From contig CAPEBR010000026.1 of assembly GCA_948602995.1 (NCBI GenBank), positions 1 through 47,868 of the forward strand: a DNA stretch of 47,868 nt. The letters are read 5' to 3'. The first letter of the stretch is position 1, and every line of letters begins with the position of its first letter. Below are positions 17,753 to 26,575 of the stretch, in pieces. A program made the position numbers and the translations under genes. The notes under the pieces are model-generated. The model was not told the origin of the DNA. It worked only from the letters and a program-made list of their open reading frames with translations, and made no database searches. The DNA comes from an uncultured Dorea sp. Lineage in GTDB: Bacteria; Bacillota; Clostridia; Lachnospirales; Lachnospiraceae.

Positions 17753-17890
17753 AGAGCGTGTTTGAAAATTCATTTCTGCAATCTGCCGCGCAGCATAACA
17801 TAATGCGCACAGCCGCATAAAGAAGTATGCCGCTTTGCGGCTGCGGCTGGCGCGATACTCACGGCAGATTTCATCGGCTGTGAGTGTATA
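17753..17890. repeat. intergenic repeat block between ribBA and ribH
   Basis: AGAGCGTGTTTGAAAATTCA followed by TTTCTGCAATCTGCCGC (17753-17789) matches one arm of the foldback repeats at 30452 and 39606. It is followed by a hairpin-rich stretch with GCCGCTTTGCGGC and by ATACTCAC...GTGAGTGTAT, related to the repeat before dapL. This copy has no CTAG end and does not touch a stop codon: the ribBA stop is 34 bases earlier. Confidence 0.7.
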
Positions 17891-17913
17891 TAAAATGATA
17901 GGAGGATAAAAAA

Positions 17914-18402
17914 ATGAGAGAGATTCAGGTAATAGAAGGAAAAGTTGTAGCTCCGAAGGGAATGAAGGCAGGAATAGTTGCCTCCAGGTTTAATGAAATT
18001 ATCGTGAACAAACTGCTGGCAGGAGCAGTAGACGGACTGGTGCGCCACGGTGTAGAGGAAAGCAATATTACGGCCGCATGGGTTCCGGGCGCTTTTGAAA
18101 TCCCAGTGGCGGCATCTAAGATGGCACAGTCAGGAAAATACGATGCAGTCATCTGTGTCGGAGCGGTAATCAGAGGTGATACCTCCCATTATGACTATGT
18201 GTGCAGCGAGGTATCAAAGGGAATTGCACAGGTAGGTCTTCAGACCGGGATTCCAGTCTTATTCGGCGTGATCACAACGGAAAATATTGAACAGGCAATT
18301 GCCCGTGCAGGAAGCAAGGCAGGAAACAAAGGGTATGACTGCGCACTGTCAGCTATCGAGATGGTAAATCTCCTGGGACAGTTGGGGACGGGGTATTTTT
18401 AA
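17914..18402 (+). CDS. ribH: lumazine synthase, with a repeat-encoded C-terminus
   Basis: Condenses the dihydroxybutanone phosphate and pyrimidine precursors to dimethylribityllumazine; assembles as 60-mer or pentamer. The 162 residues include FNEIIVNKLLAGAVDGL, WVPGAFEIPVAASKMA, GAVIRGDTSHYDYVCSEVSKGI with the catalytic histidine region, and GVITTENIEQAIARAGSKAGNKG. The last residues, QLGTGYF, and the TAA stop are encoded inside the left half of a 42-bp palindromic repeat, so the native end has been replaced. ATG after AGGAGGAT. Last gene of the operon. Confidence 0.96.
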   Translation: MREIQVIEGKVVAPKGMKAGIVASRFNEIIVNKLLAGAVDGLVRHGVEESNITAAWVPGAFEIPVAASKMAQSGKYDAVICVGAVIRGDTSHYDYVCSEVSKGIAQVGLQTGIPVLFGVITTENIEQAIARAGSKAGNKGYDCALSAIEMVNLLGQLGTGYF

Positions 18403-18421
18403 AAATACCCCGTCCCCAACT
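18380..18421. repeat. 42-bp perfect palindrome, GGGGACGGGG family, copy 1
   Basis: Both halves match without a mismatch: AGTTGGGGACGGGGTATTTT and one further T, then the reverse complement. The left half encodes the last residues and stop of ribH. The folded RNA has a T/A-rich centre and no standard T tail at its end (TCTCGC then seven T residues follow), so it may also stop transcription in both directions. Relatives lie at 26838 and 33903. Confidence 0.9.
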
Positions 18422-18498
18422 CTCGCTTTTTTTGGCCATAGGATGTATAATGGTCTGTAGTTTAAGATAAGATCAATCAAAAAGGAGAGAAATCCGCC

Positions 18499-19860
18499 AT
18501 GCAGCTGTGTGATGAAATCCCAGACACCTTCTGGACCCTGTTCCGGTCCGTCAACCGTGGGGCCTACATAGAGGCGCTTCTTGCGGTGAACGAGGAATAC
18601 CAGTACAGCAATTACTTCCTGACCAGGGAGCTGTGCATCCAGGTGCTGGCTGACCTGAATATGAAAAAGCAGATTGAATTAAAGAGAGAGGAGAACGAGA
18701 CAGAGTTCGATATGATGGAGACCCCCTCCTCCAGGATGCTGAAGTGGCTTCTCAGGATGGGGTGGCTCAAGGCGGTGGAGGATTATAACACTTTGGTGAC
18801 CAATATCGTGATCCCCGATTATGCCGCTGTTTTTATTGAAGCGTTCGAGAAGATCCACTCAGAGGGCGGGGAAGAGACGGAGATATACATTCAGAACGTC
18901 TATGCCACCCTGTTTTCCTTCCGGAATGACCCGAAGGCGGGTCTTAGCATGCTCCGCACAGCCCTGGTAAATACGAGGAGGCTGAATAAGGCGCTCCAGG
19001 ACATGCTTCACAACATGGATAAATTTTTCGGGAGGCTTCTTGGCAGAACCACTTACGGAGAGCTTTTAAAGGAGCACCTGGAAGGATACGTGGAGGAGAT
19101 TGTCAGGAAGAAGTATCATATTCTGAAGACCACGGATAATTTTTACATATACAAGACAGACATTAAGAAATGTCTTCGGGATATGCGGGAGGATGCGGAC
19201 TGGATTGCCAGGATCCGCAGGCGTTCCCGTGAGATGGGAGAGACGGGGGAGGATGTGCTGGAAGTACTGGATCTGATTGAGCGGGGCTTTGACGATATTG
19301 AGCACCGTATTTCCAATATGGACAAGGAGCATACCAAGTATGTCCGCGCCACGGTGACGAGGATGAACTACCTGCTGAGTGGGGAGACGGATACAAAAGG
19401 ACTGGTCGTACAGCTTCTGAATCAGATTGCACAAAGCGGAGATAAGGAAGCACGGATACAGGCTGTGGGCGCGCAGATGAACCTGTCCCACCTGGAGGTC
19501 CTGTCGGAAAAATCCCTTTATAAGAGGAGAAGGGGAAAGAAGGCCTTTGTAAGCCATATGGCGGACGAGGAGCTGGCGGAAGATCTGAACCGGGAGGATG
19601 TACTGAGACTGAACCGGGTTCAGAGCCGTTTCAGCAGAAAACAGATTGAGGAATTTATTGAGAGCCATATGGAGGGAGAGGTGATGGACGCGGCGTCACT
19701 CTCCTTTGCGGATCCGGAGGAATTTGAAAAGCTGATTCTTGCCTATGATTACAGTACAAGGAGGAACAGCAGGTATGCCGTGGTTTCTGAGGCAGAGGAA
19801 ATGGTAGAGAAGGACGGGTATCGTTATCCGGCGCTTAAATTTGTAAGGAGGTCGCTATGA
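18499..19860 (+). CDS. jetA: JetA/MksF-like kleisin of a Wadjet-type condensin
   Basis: 453 residues, mostly helical, opening MQLCDEIPDTFWTLFRSVNR and EALLAVNEEYQYSNYFLTRE, the pattern of the JetA proteins (DUF5716 type) in Wadjet systems. JetA is the kleisin that bridges the SMC-like JetC dimer with JetB. No enzymatic motif is expected or seen. It overlaps jetB by four bases (ATGA), and jetC follows, giving the order A-B-C known for Wadjet loci, which cleave or silence circular plasmid DNA by loop extrusion. The JetD nuclease gene is not present after jetC. ATG after AAAGGAGAG. Confidence 0.8.
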   Translation: MQLCDEIPDTFWTLFRSVNRGAYIEALLAVNEEYQYSNYFLTRELCIQVLADLNMKKQIELKREENETEFDMMETPSSRMLKWLLRMGWLKAVEDYNTLVTNIVIPDYAAVFIEAFEKIHSEGGEETEIYIQNVYATLFSFRNDPKAGLSMLRTALVNTRRLNKALQDMLHNMDKFFGRLLGRTTYGELLKEHLEGYVEEIVRKKYHILKTTDNFYIYKTDIKKCLRDMREDADWIARIRRRSREMGETGEDVLEVLDLIERGFDDIEHRISNMDKEHTKYVRATVTRMNYLLSGETDTKGLVVQLLNQIAQSGDKEARIQAVGAQMNLSHLEVLSEKSLYKRRRGKKAFVSHMADEELAEDLNREDVLRLNRVQSRFSRKQIEEFIESHMEGEVMDAASLSFADPEEFEKLILAYDYSTRRNSRYAVVSEAEEMVEKDGYRYPALKFVRRSL

Positions 19861-20501
19861 TTGGGTATTACAGGGAGCTGCCCCAGGAGGAGCAGGAAGC
19901 GGTTACCGCGGTGATTCAGCTTTTATACCGCCAGACATTTCTCCTGGAACGCAGGTTTGATAAGCGCTCAGGACGTTTCCAGTATGTGAAGGAGTACAGG
20001 GAGTGTAGCAAACACATGGAATTTCTGAAGGAGTACTTCCAGGTGGCGGGTATTGCGCTTACGGAAAATGTCCACATGGGCGTGATCTACATCCAGGGAG
20101 AGACGCTGTGGGGAGAAAAGCTTCCCAGGCTCGCTACCATTTATCTTCTTATATTAAAGCTGATCTATGACGAGCAGATGGCAAAGGCTTCCGCCAGTGT
20201 GCAGGTGGTGACCACCCTTGGCGGGGTGAATGGGAAGGCGGGGGAATTCCGGGTGCTTTCCGGCATCCCGTCTCCTACGGAGCTTCGGCGCACCATCACA
20301 TTTCTTAAGAAATACTAGATCATTGAGCCTCTGGATGTGCTGGAGGAGCTGGGGGAAAATACAAGACTTGTCATTTACCCTACGGTTCACGCAGTGCTTT
20401 CCGGCGAGGATATCAGGAAACTTTTGGAAACATTCAGTGAGGAGGATGACATTGGAGAAGAAGCAGGCCTTCCGGGCACTTTCGAAGATATGCCTGAATA
20501 A
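19857..20501 (+). pseudogene. jetB: JetB/MksE-like subunit with an in-frame TAG
   Basis: The frame from the ATG at 19857 encodes YYRELPQEEQEAVTAVIQLLY...YVKEYRECSKHMEFLKEYF...LPRLATIYLLILKLIYDEQ, fitting the winged-helix JetB/MksE partner of the kleisin. At 20316-20318 it meets TAG after LRRTITFLKKY. The same frame continues IIEPLDVLEELGENTRLVIY, then PTVHAVLSGEDIRKLLETF and an acidic tail to TAA at 20499-20501, which reads as the genuine C-terminus. The last 61 residues would be lost unless the amber codon is read through. The tail overlaps the start of jetC by 56 bases, so its DNA is partly constrained by that gene. Confidence 0.75.
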
Positions 20502-23500
20502 CTGGCACTACATAGATAAGAAGATACTGACTTTAAGCGAAGGGATCAATTTCTTTACGGGACACTCCGGCAGCGGGAAGTCCACGGTCATTGACGCCCT
20601 GCAGATTGTCCTGTACGCCAGTTCGGACGGGCGGAGGTTCTTTAATAAGGCGGCGGCAGACGACTCGGACCGCACCCTCATAGAATATCTGAGGGGCATG
20701 GTAAATATCAGCGAGAATAATGAGTTCCAGTATCTCAGAAATCAGAATTTTTCCAGTACCATTGTACTGGAGTTTCAGAATACAGCTACCAGGGAACGCC
20801 AGTGTGTGGGCGTTGTTTTTGATGTGGAGACAGCATCGAATGAGACCAGCCGGCTGTTTTTCTGGCATATGGGAGGGCTTCTTGAGAATCAGTACCGGGC
20901 AGGGAAGCGCTGCCTTTCCACGGCGGAGATGCGTGAGTATCTACAGAGAAATTTTACAGCGGAGCGGTATTACTGCGGCCCAAACAACGAGAGATTCCGC
21001 AGACAGATGTATGACATTTACTTAGGAGGGCTGGACGGGGAGAAATTTCCCCGTCTGTTTAAGCGCGCCATTCCATTCCGTATGAACATTAAGCTGGAGG
21101 ATTTTGTGAAGGAATATATCTGCATGGAGCAGGATATCCACATCGAGGATCTAAAGGAGAGCGTCATGCAGTACGGCAGGATGCAGAGCAGGATTGAAGA
21201 GACGCTTGGAGAGATCAGAAGGCTCGGAGAGATCAGGAAGGCATTTGACATATACCAGGAAGCAAGGGAAAGTGCAAAGTCCTGCGATTATCAGATCAGA
21301 CGCCTGGAAATGCTCCAGTCCGAGGAGAAGAGTCTGGGGCTTAAGGGGAAGGTCAGGGAACGCGAGGATGCCATAAAGGGACAGGAAGTTCTGCTCCATA
21401 AACTTTCAAAAGAGCAGGAGGCATTGCAGAAGGAGTATGAGGAACTTTTGCTGCGCATAGCTGACAGCGGGTATTCCGGCATGGAGCAGGAGCTTGCGTC
21501 CTTAAATGAGACGCTTATGCGCCTGGAAACGGCCAGGACAAGATGGCAGAAGACAGCAGAGGGGCTGAAAGAATGGAAGAAGACGGATCTTGCGTCCAAT
21601 CAGCTCATATGGGATGTGGAGAAATTCGATGCAGGAACCGTGACCGAAGAGGAGATCTTAAGGCTTCAGGAAACCATCCGGGAGCTCTTTTGCGAGCTTG
21701 AGGAAGAGCGCCGGGAGGCGGACAGCGCGCTCCGGTCTGTGAAGCGTGAGGAAAAAGAAGCAAGAGAGGAACTTAAGGAGTTAAAGCAGGGAAAGAAGGC
21801 CTACCCGAGAGAGGTGGAGGAGGCAAGATTTGAACTTCGAAACTGCCTGAGGGAGCGCTGCGGCAGGTTCGTGAACGTGCAGATTCTTGCAGATCTTCTG
21901 GAGATCAGGGAGGAGCGCTGGCGAAATGCCGTAGAAGGATACCTGGGCGAAAATAAGCTGCTCCTTGTAACTGAGCCGGAATTTGCAAAGGATGCTATCG
22001 AAATTTATGCAGGAATGGACAGGAAACGGCTCGGCCCCGCGGCGGTACTGGATTCCTGCCGGATGACTGAGAAAGTGCACCCCGTAAGGTCTGGCGCGCT
22101 GGCTGAGGAGGTTATTGCAGAGGAACCTCATGTGCGGGCTTATATAGATTTTATTTTGGGCAATGTCATGAAGTGTGAGAATGCCGGAGAGCTTATGGCA
22201 TGCCATACCGGGATCACTCCTGACTGTATGCTGTATCATCATTTTTCCTTACAGCATATAGATTCGGATTATTATACGAGACGGGCATATATCGGGGAAA
22301 TGAGCATGCGCCAACGGATCCTGAGACTGGAAGAACGATGCCAGTCGCTGCAGGAAAAACGGCTTCCCCTCCAGGAGCGGCTGGAGGAAATCCGGCAGCT
22401 CCTTCAGTATGAGGCGCTGCCTCTTCCAGCTTCGGATTATATACAGCAGCTTAAGGATATAGAGGAGATTCCGGGCAGGGAGCGCCGGAAAAAGGAACTG
22501 GAGCAGAAGATCGGAAAGCTTAAGAACGAAACCATGGATGCCTGGGAGCAGCAGAAAAAAGAACTCATGGAAAAGCATGCTGAGAAAAGCAGACAGATTG
22601 AGAAGGCACGAAAGGCAGTCTGGGCTAATCAGAGCGATATTCAGAAGTTTTCCGAGGAAATCATTGCGGTGGAGGGACAGCTTAAGGATCAGCACAAGAG
22701 CTTCGAGGAATTCTGTGAAAGGCTTGACAGTCAGACTGCATCCAGTCAGGACGGGCCGGAAACCGTTTTTTCCAGGTCAGAGGAATATGAAGAACAGTTT
22801 ACCCGGTACTTGAACAGCCGCCGTTCGGAGAATTATGATTATCTGCGCCGTCAGAAGATTATGGAGAGTTATCCGCTTAAGGAAAGGGAGGAGGCAGAGT
22901 ATCAGAAGCTGATTAATACCCGGGGAGAGTATATTCGCAGCTACCCGAACCGGACCTTTTCAACGGGAATTAAGGACAATGTCCCTTATGACCGGCTGAT
23001 GGAGAGTCTTTCCTGCGATGAGCTGGAGACCTACCGGGAGACGGCAAAAGAGCAGGCGCGTTCGGCAGTGGAGCACTTCAAAGATGATTTCATTTTCAAA
23101 ATCCGCAGTGCCATAAGGGAAGCATACCAGCGCCGGGACGAGCTGAACCGTGTCATCAGTGGAATGGATTTCGGTAAGGATAAATACCAGTTTGTTATTA
23201 CGAAGAATAAAGGTGCGGACGGGAAGTATTACAGGATGTTCATGGATGACTCCCTGAATATCCAGCCCTCCCAGCTTACGAACCACATGGACAACCAGCT
23301 GAATATGTTCACCATGGAGCACGAGGACCAGTATGGGGAAATGATGAATGAGCTGATCGGTATTTTCATTCCTCCAGAAAATGCCACGAAGGAGGAGCTT
23401 GACGAGGCGAAGCGGAATATGGATAAGTATGCCGATTACCGGACCTACCTTTCCTTCGATATGCAGCAGATTGTAAAGGGAGAAAAAGATATGACAATTG

Positions 23501-23874
23501 GTCTTGGCAGGATGATCAAGAAGAATTCCGGCGGAGAGGGGCAGAATCCGCTGTATGTGGCCCTTCTTGCCAGCTTTGCACAGATTTACCGGATTCATCT
23601 TCCGCAGAAACTTAAGCGTACCCCAACCATCCGCCTTGTCGTGCTGGATGAGGCATTTTCCAAGATGGACGCCGAGAAGGTGGCAAGCTGTATTTCCCTG
23701 ATCCGGGGACTGGGCTTCCAGGCGGTTATCAGTGCTACTAATGATAAGATTCAGAATTACCTGGAAAATGTGGACAAAACCTTTGTATATGCGAACCCTA
23801 ATAAAATGCATATCTCTATCCAGGAATTTGAGAGGACAGAATTTGACCAGCTTACGGATTTTGATGTATTATGA
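20446..23874 (+). CDS. jetC: JetC/MksB-like SMC ATPase
   Basis: The motor of the condensin: ATP-driven dimer that extrudes DNA loops. About 1142 residues from the ATG at 20446; a TTG at 20452 sits better after GAGGAGG and is a good alternative. Walker A is GHSGSGKST (39-47), then a long coiled coil (about 280-860) with a hinge-like interruption, then the ABC signature NSGGEGQNPLY near 1026 and Walker B RLVVLDEAFSKMD near 1062. Like other JetC proteins it needs JetA and JetB; the usual next gene, jetD, is replaced here by tRNA genes. The frame is fully intact. Confidence 0.88.
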   Translation: MTLEKKQAFRALSKICLNNWHYIDKKILTLSEGINFFTGHSGSGKSTVIDALQIVLYASSDGRRFFNKAAADDSDRTLIEYLRGMVNISENNEFQYLRNQNFSSTIVLEFQNTATRERQCVGVVFDVETASNETSRLFFWHMGGLLENQYRAGKRCLSTAEMREYLQRNFTAERYYCGPNNERFRRQMYDIYLGGLDGEKFPRLFKRAIPFRMNIKLEDFVKEYICMEQDIHIEDLKESVMQYGRMQSRIEETLGEIRRLGEIRKAFDIYQEARESAKSCDYQIRRLEMLQSEEKSLGLKGKVREREDAIKGQEVLLHKLSKEQEALQKEYEELLLRIADSGYSGMEQELASLNETLMRLETARTRWQKTAEGLKEWKKTDLASNQLIWDVEKFDAGTVTEEEILRLQETIRELFCELEEERREADSALRSVKREEKEAREELKELKQGKKAYPREVEEARFELRNCLRERCGRFVNVQILADLLEIREERWRNAVEGYLGENKLLLVTEPEFAKDAIEIYAGMDRKRLGPAAVLDSCRMTEKVHPVRSGALAEEVIAEEPHVRAYIDFILGNVMKCENAGELMACHTGITPDCMLYHHFSLQHIDSDYYTRRAYIGEMSMRQRILRLEERCQSLQEKRLPLQERLEEIRQLLQYEALPLPASDYIQQLKDIEEIPGRERRKKELEQKIGKLKNETMDAWEQQKKELMEKHAEKSRQIEKARKAVWANQSDIQKFSEEIIAVEGQLKDQHKSFEEFCERLDSQTASSQDGPETVFSRSEEYEEQFTRYLNSRRSENYDYLRRQKIMESYPLKEREEAEYQKLINTRGEYIRSYPNRTFSTGIKDNVPYDRLMESLSCDELETYRETAKEQARSAVEHFKDDFIFKIRSAIREAYQRRDELNRVISGMDFGKDKYQFVITKNKGADGKYYRMFMDDSLNIQPSQLTNHMDNQLNMFTMEHEDQYGEMMNELIGIFIPPENATKEELDEAKRNMDKYADYRTYLSFDMQQIVKGEKDMTIGLGRMIKKNSGGEGQNPLYVALLASFAQIYRIHLPQKLKRTPTIRLVVLDEAFSKMDAEKVASCISLIRGLGFQAVISATNDKIQNYLENVDKTFVYANPNKMHISIQEFERTEFDQLTDFDVL

Positions 23875-23945
23875 CATAAAAATGAGGGAGATTTGGGTCT
23901 GAATTTGGTGAATAGGAACAAAAATAAAAAAAAAGGAAAAAAGAC

Positions 23946-23973
23946 TTGATTTTTGTGGAAAATCCGGTATAAT
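23946..23973 (+). promoter_or_regulatory. tRNA operon promoter
   Basis: TTGATT at 23946-23951 and TATAAT at 23968-23973 with a 16-base spacer, about 40 bases before the first tRNA. Confidence 0.75.
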
Positions 23974-24013
23974 AGTATATGTTCGCTGAACAAAACAGTG
24001 AATGTAATGCTGA

Positions 24014-24084
24014 TGCGGATTGGTGTAATGGCAGCACAGCAGACTCTGACTCTGTTAGTAGAGGTTCGAGTCCTCTATCCGTAG
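24014..24084 (+). tRNA. tRNA-Gln (anticodon CUG)
   Basis: Cloverleaf: acceptor TGCGGAT/ATCCGTA, anticodon stem GCAGA/TCTGT with seven-base loop CTCTGAC (anticodon CTG), T arm AGAGG-TTCGAGT-CCTCT. Reads CAG codons. CCA is not encoded. Confidence 0.93.
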
Positions 24085-24137
24085 TTCCTTGGCAGGGGCG
24101 CCGGGTGCTTTATGATAAAAGGCATCCGGTTACATAC

Positions 24138-24211
<74 letters not shown>

Positions 24212-24217
24212 CTGAAT

Positions 24218-24255
24218 ATAAGGTATGACTTTTAACGTGGAAAGTCATACCTTAT
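24218..24255 (+). terminator. terminator after the tRNA pair
   Basis: ATAAGGTATGACTTT and its exact reverse complement make a 15-bp stem around an eight-base loop, followed by TTGTGTTTT. Confidence 0.85.
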
Positions 24256-24504
24256 TTGTGTTTTGGTAAGATTTTCCGGTAATAGAGTGCTTCGTGCATG
24301 TAAATACATGTAAAGCATTATAGATGCAAGCGGCTACAAACTGATGCCCCCATATATGGCGACATTTTTTAAAGATTGCTGTATTGTGGGTAATAACATG
24401 TGTATTTAAGGGATGCTTCGCTGAAATATAGGAAAAAATAACTGTAAAATGTCCTATGGGTAATGTATAATGATAATATAAGATGTGAACAGGAGGTCGA
24501 TAAT

Positions 24505-24735
24505 ATGTTAGCAGTAAAGGGTATTATACAGGGAAATACAGTGGTTATTGAAGACGAAGACATAAAAAAATATGAGGGAAAAGATGTTATTGTAACTATT
24601 CTTGATTATCCATATAAAAAACAGTATAAGGAAAAGAAAGTCGATTTAAGAAAGTATATGGGAAGAGGGGAGAAGATGTTTCAATCAGATGCACAGGAAT
24701 ATATAAAGGGGCTTAGGGATGATGAAAGGATATAA
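24505..24735 (+). CDS. probable antitoxin of the PIN-domain pair
   Basis: 76 residues from the ATG at 24505 after AGGAGG. The first half (MLAVKGIIQGNTVVIEDEDIKKYEGKDV in two strands) looks like a small beta-rich fold and the second half is charged and probably wraps the toxin. It overlaps the PIN gene by 17 bases, the usual layout of VapBC-like modules. A TATAAT at 24466-24471 is a likely -10 box. The family was not identified by name. Confidence 0.65.
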   Translation: MLAVKGIIQGNTVVIEDEDIKKYEGKDVIVTILDYPYKKQYKEKKVDLRKYMGRGEKMFQSDAQEYIKGLRDDERI

Positions 24736-25147
24736 TAAAGTATTTTTAGATACGGCTCCGGTCATTTACTTTCTTGATGAAGATATTAATTTTGCGGAAA
24801 AGGTGAAAGATATTTTTGAAGAGATATTAGAGAATGAGATAAAAATGACTACTTCAGCTATTACATGTACAGAATATCTGACGTTTCCATACAAAACTAA
24901 TAACCTTGAGAAAATCAGTGCATTTTTTGACTTCGTAACAGAATGTGATATTCCACTGTATTCTGTTGATGTGGAAATTGCAAAGAAAGCATCTAGAATC
25001 AGAGCTGAGTATAAAGATTTTAAAACAATGGATGCATTGCAGTTGGCAAGTGCATGCATTCAGAAATGTGATTTGTTTCTGACTAATGATAAGCAGTTAA
25101 AGCAGTTCGAAGAAATCAATTGCGTTACAGTGGAGGAGTGGCAGTGA
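24719..25147 (+). CDS. PIN-domain toxin, VapC-like ribonuclease
   Basis: 142 residues with the four acidic metal-binding positions of PIN nucleases: D11 (VFLDTAPVIYFL), E52 (TCTEYLTF), D105 (TMDALQLASA) and D124 (FLTNDKQL). VapC-type toxins cut tRNA or rRNA when the antitoxin is lost. Start is ATG 24719 or the next codon, both ATG. The neighbouring small genes share its moderate AT-richness and spacing, suggesting one acquired module. Confidence 0.85.
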   Translation: MMKGYNKVFLDTAPVIYFLDEDINFAEKVKDIFEEILENEIKMTTSAITCTEYLTFPYKTNNLEKISAFFDFVTECDIPLYSVDVEIAKKASRIRAEYKDFKTMDALQLASACIQKCDLFLTNDKQLKQFEEINCVTVEEWQ

Positions 25148-25440
25148 GTAAAATACGTGTGATAACTAAAGAAGAATATATTGTGGAATGGGATGATGGA
25201 AGAAAGATTGATTTGTCTTGTGGAGATGTAGTGAAAGTCTATTTTGTAGATGGGACTTATCTTGAAGGTATTGTTGGTCTTCCGGAACGTATGGAGCCTT
25301 TTACGCTTGCAATAAAAACACAGACAGGATTTGTAACCATCAGATGGACGCTTATTGAAAAAATTATAATAACAGGTCATGAAGCCGATGATTCTCTATA
25401 TTTTTGTAGCAATTGGGTAGAATTGGCATATGATAAATAA
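25144..25440 (+). CDS. small protein of unknown function, third gene of the TA operon
   Basis: 98 residues from the GTG at 25144, seven bases after GGAGG; it overlaps the PIN stop by four bases (GTGA), so translation is coupled. The sequence is predicted all-beta (DGRKIDLSCGDVVKVYFVDG, then TYLEGIVGL and FTLAIKT), like a small barrel of Sm or SH3 type. Not recognised as a known family. Tight coupling suggests it belongs to the toxin-antitoxin module, perhaps as a chaperone or modulator. Confidence 0.7.
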   Translation: MSKIRVITKEEYIVEWDDGRKIDLSCGDVVKVYFVDGTYLEGIVGLPERMEPFTLAIKTQTGFVTIRWTLIEKIIITGHEADDSLYFCSNWVELAYDK

Positions 25441-25463
25441 CAAAAAAGAATACAGGTAGTACG

Positions 25464-25503
25464 AAGGCCCTGACCCATTTAGAGTGGTGTCAGGGCTTTC
25501 TTT
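25464..25503 (+). terminator. terminator after the TA operon
   Basis: AAGGCCCTGACCC pairs with GGTGTCAGGGCTTT (one mismatch), followed by CTTT. Confidence 0.8.
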
Positions 25504-25541
25504 GCATTGAAATGATTTAGTAAGGTTTGGAGGGTAATAGG

Positions 25542-25982
25542 ATGAATTACATTGAATTCAAAAAAGAATTAAAAGAGTTAGTGAAGAAAGAATTAGGAAG
25601 AGACGTACAGATTTCTTTTGAAGTGGTTGAAAAGAATAATGGTAAGAGCGAAGAAAGCATTGTATTTTACAAACAGAAAGAGTACTCTCAAATAGTTGTA
25701 GGACTACCGGGCCTGTATGAAATATACAGGACAACAGAAAATATGCGGTACAGTTTTGAACGGATTTTGGATATTTTAAGGAGAGGGGAGAGGATAAGTG
25801 TAGATGAAGCGTTTTGTGACTGGGAAAGGATAAAGGGACTAATTTCAATGCGGCTCATTAATTTGGAATGGAACAAGAACATGTTGAAAACAGTCAATAC
25901 GGACGTAGTTTTAAAGGAAGAATGGCTGTCTAATGAGCTATATTATTTCAGTAGGGAAGGGGGAGTGGTAACGATGATTTAA
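25542..25982 (+). CDS. short DUF5688-like protein
   Basis: 146 residues from the ATG at 25542 after GGAGGG. The pattern MNYIEFKKELKELVKKELG, KNNGKSEESIVFYK, YEIYRTTENMRYSFERILDIL and INLEWNKNMLKTV matches the N-terminal half of DUF5688 proteins, which are usually about twice as long and of unknown role. The end is therefore probably a truncation. It is common in clostridial mobile DNA. Confidence 0.6.
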   Translation: MNYIEFKKELKELVKKELGRDVQISFEVVEKNNGKSEESIVFYKQKEYSQIVVGLPGLYEIYRTTENMRYSFERILDILRRGERISVDEAFCDWERIKGLISMRLINLEWNKNMLKTVNTDVVLKEEWLSNELYYFSREGGVVTMI

Positions 25983-26065
25983 AAGATTCTTTTGGATGAA
26001 GGTAGCGGTGAGGCTAAGAAGCAGAAAAGCTTATTGATAGAGGGGAAGAAGTATCTTAATAGTGG

Positions 26066-26575
26066 ATGTGTCTGAATGTGCATGACATTAACCGACCGCC
26101 TAAATATTACAGGGGGACGGAAAGAGAGTGGGTTGAGGAGCTGACTTCTTACATATATTTCTGTCCTGTAGAATGGTCATCCCTGTATGAGGAGTATCTA
26201 AAGAAGGTTTTAGATATTGAAAAAGAGGTTTTGCAGTTCTATCGTAGTGAAGATGGCTACCTTAGAAAGGAGGGAGCAGAAGGGGTGTATTTGAAGGTTA
26301 CAGGACGCACAGAATCTCTCAGCCATGAAGAGCTAAGCTATATAGGTCGGTTGCCGTCAGAACAGGAAGAAGAACTCTTCAAAGCCTGTTTGGAGTATAA
26401 CGGATTGGATGAGCATGGAAGAAGCCTGTGGACAAGGCAGATGGAAGAGAAGCTTCAATGTCACACTGGGGGAAAAGAGCTATCGGTTTTTGTTGTGGAT
26501 ACTTTGGATGAATCTGAATTTCTTGGAAAAGAGCTGTATTTCGATATGCTGAATGATTTGTACATGATACTTTAA
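26066..26575 (+). CDS. hypothetical protein, 169 residues
   Basis: The frame begins at an ATG at 26066 without a clear Shine-Dalgarno site, which suggests that the true N-terminus was lost. It is acidic and rich in glutamate (EREWVEELTSYIYF; YIGRLPSEQEEELFKACLEY; VVDTLDESEFLGKELYFDML). Not recognised. It sits after the DUF5688-like gene in the same direction, in the same acquired stretch. Confidence 0.5.
   Translation: MCLNVHDINRPPKYYRGTEREWVEELTSYIYFCPVEWSSLYEEYLKKVLDIEKEVLQFYRSEDGYLRKEGAEGVYLKVTGRTESLSHEELSYIGRLPSEQEEELFKACLEYNGLDEHGRSLWTRQMEEKLQCHTGGKELSVFVVDTLDESEFLGKELYFDMLNDLYMIL

Noticed and set aside
9943..20501. pyrrolysine or a TAG-recoded genetic code
   Set aside because: TAG ends many normal genes here (dapF, the ANTAR gene, PilZ, Crp/Fnr) and no pyl genes are in the window; at most local readthrough is possible.
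22960..23811. 283-codon open frame on the minus strand
   Set aside because: Antisense to the ATPase head region of jetC with its Walker B and signature motifs; a codon-bias shadow.
24084..24137. a third tRNA between tRNA-Gln and tRNA-Pro
   Set aside because: The spacer is only 53 bases and forms a simple hairpin, with no cloverleaf.
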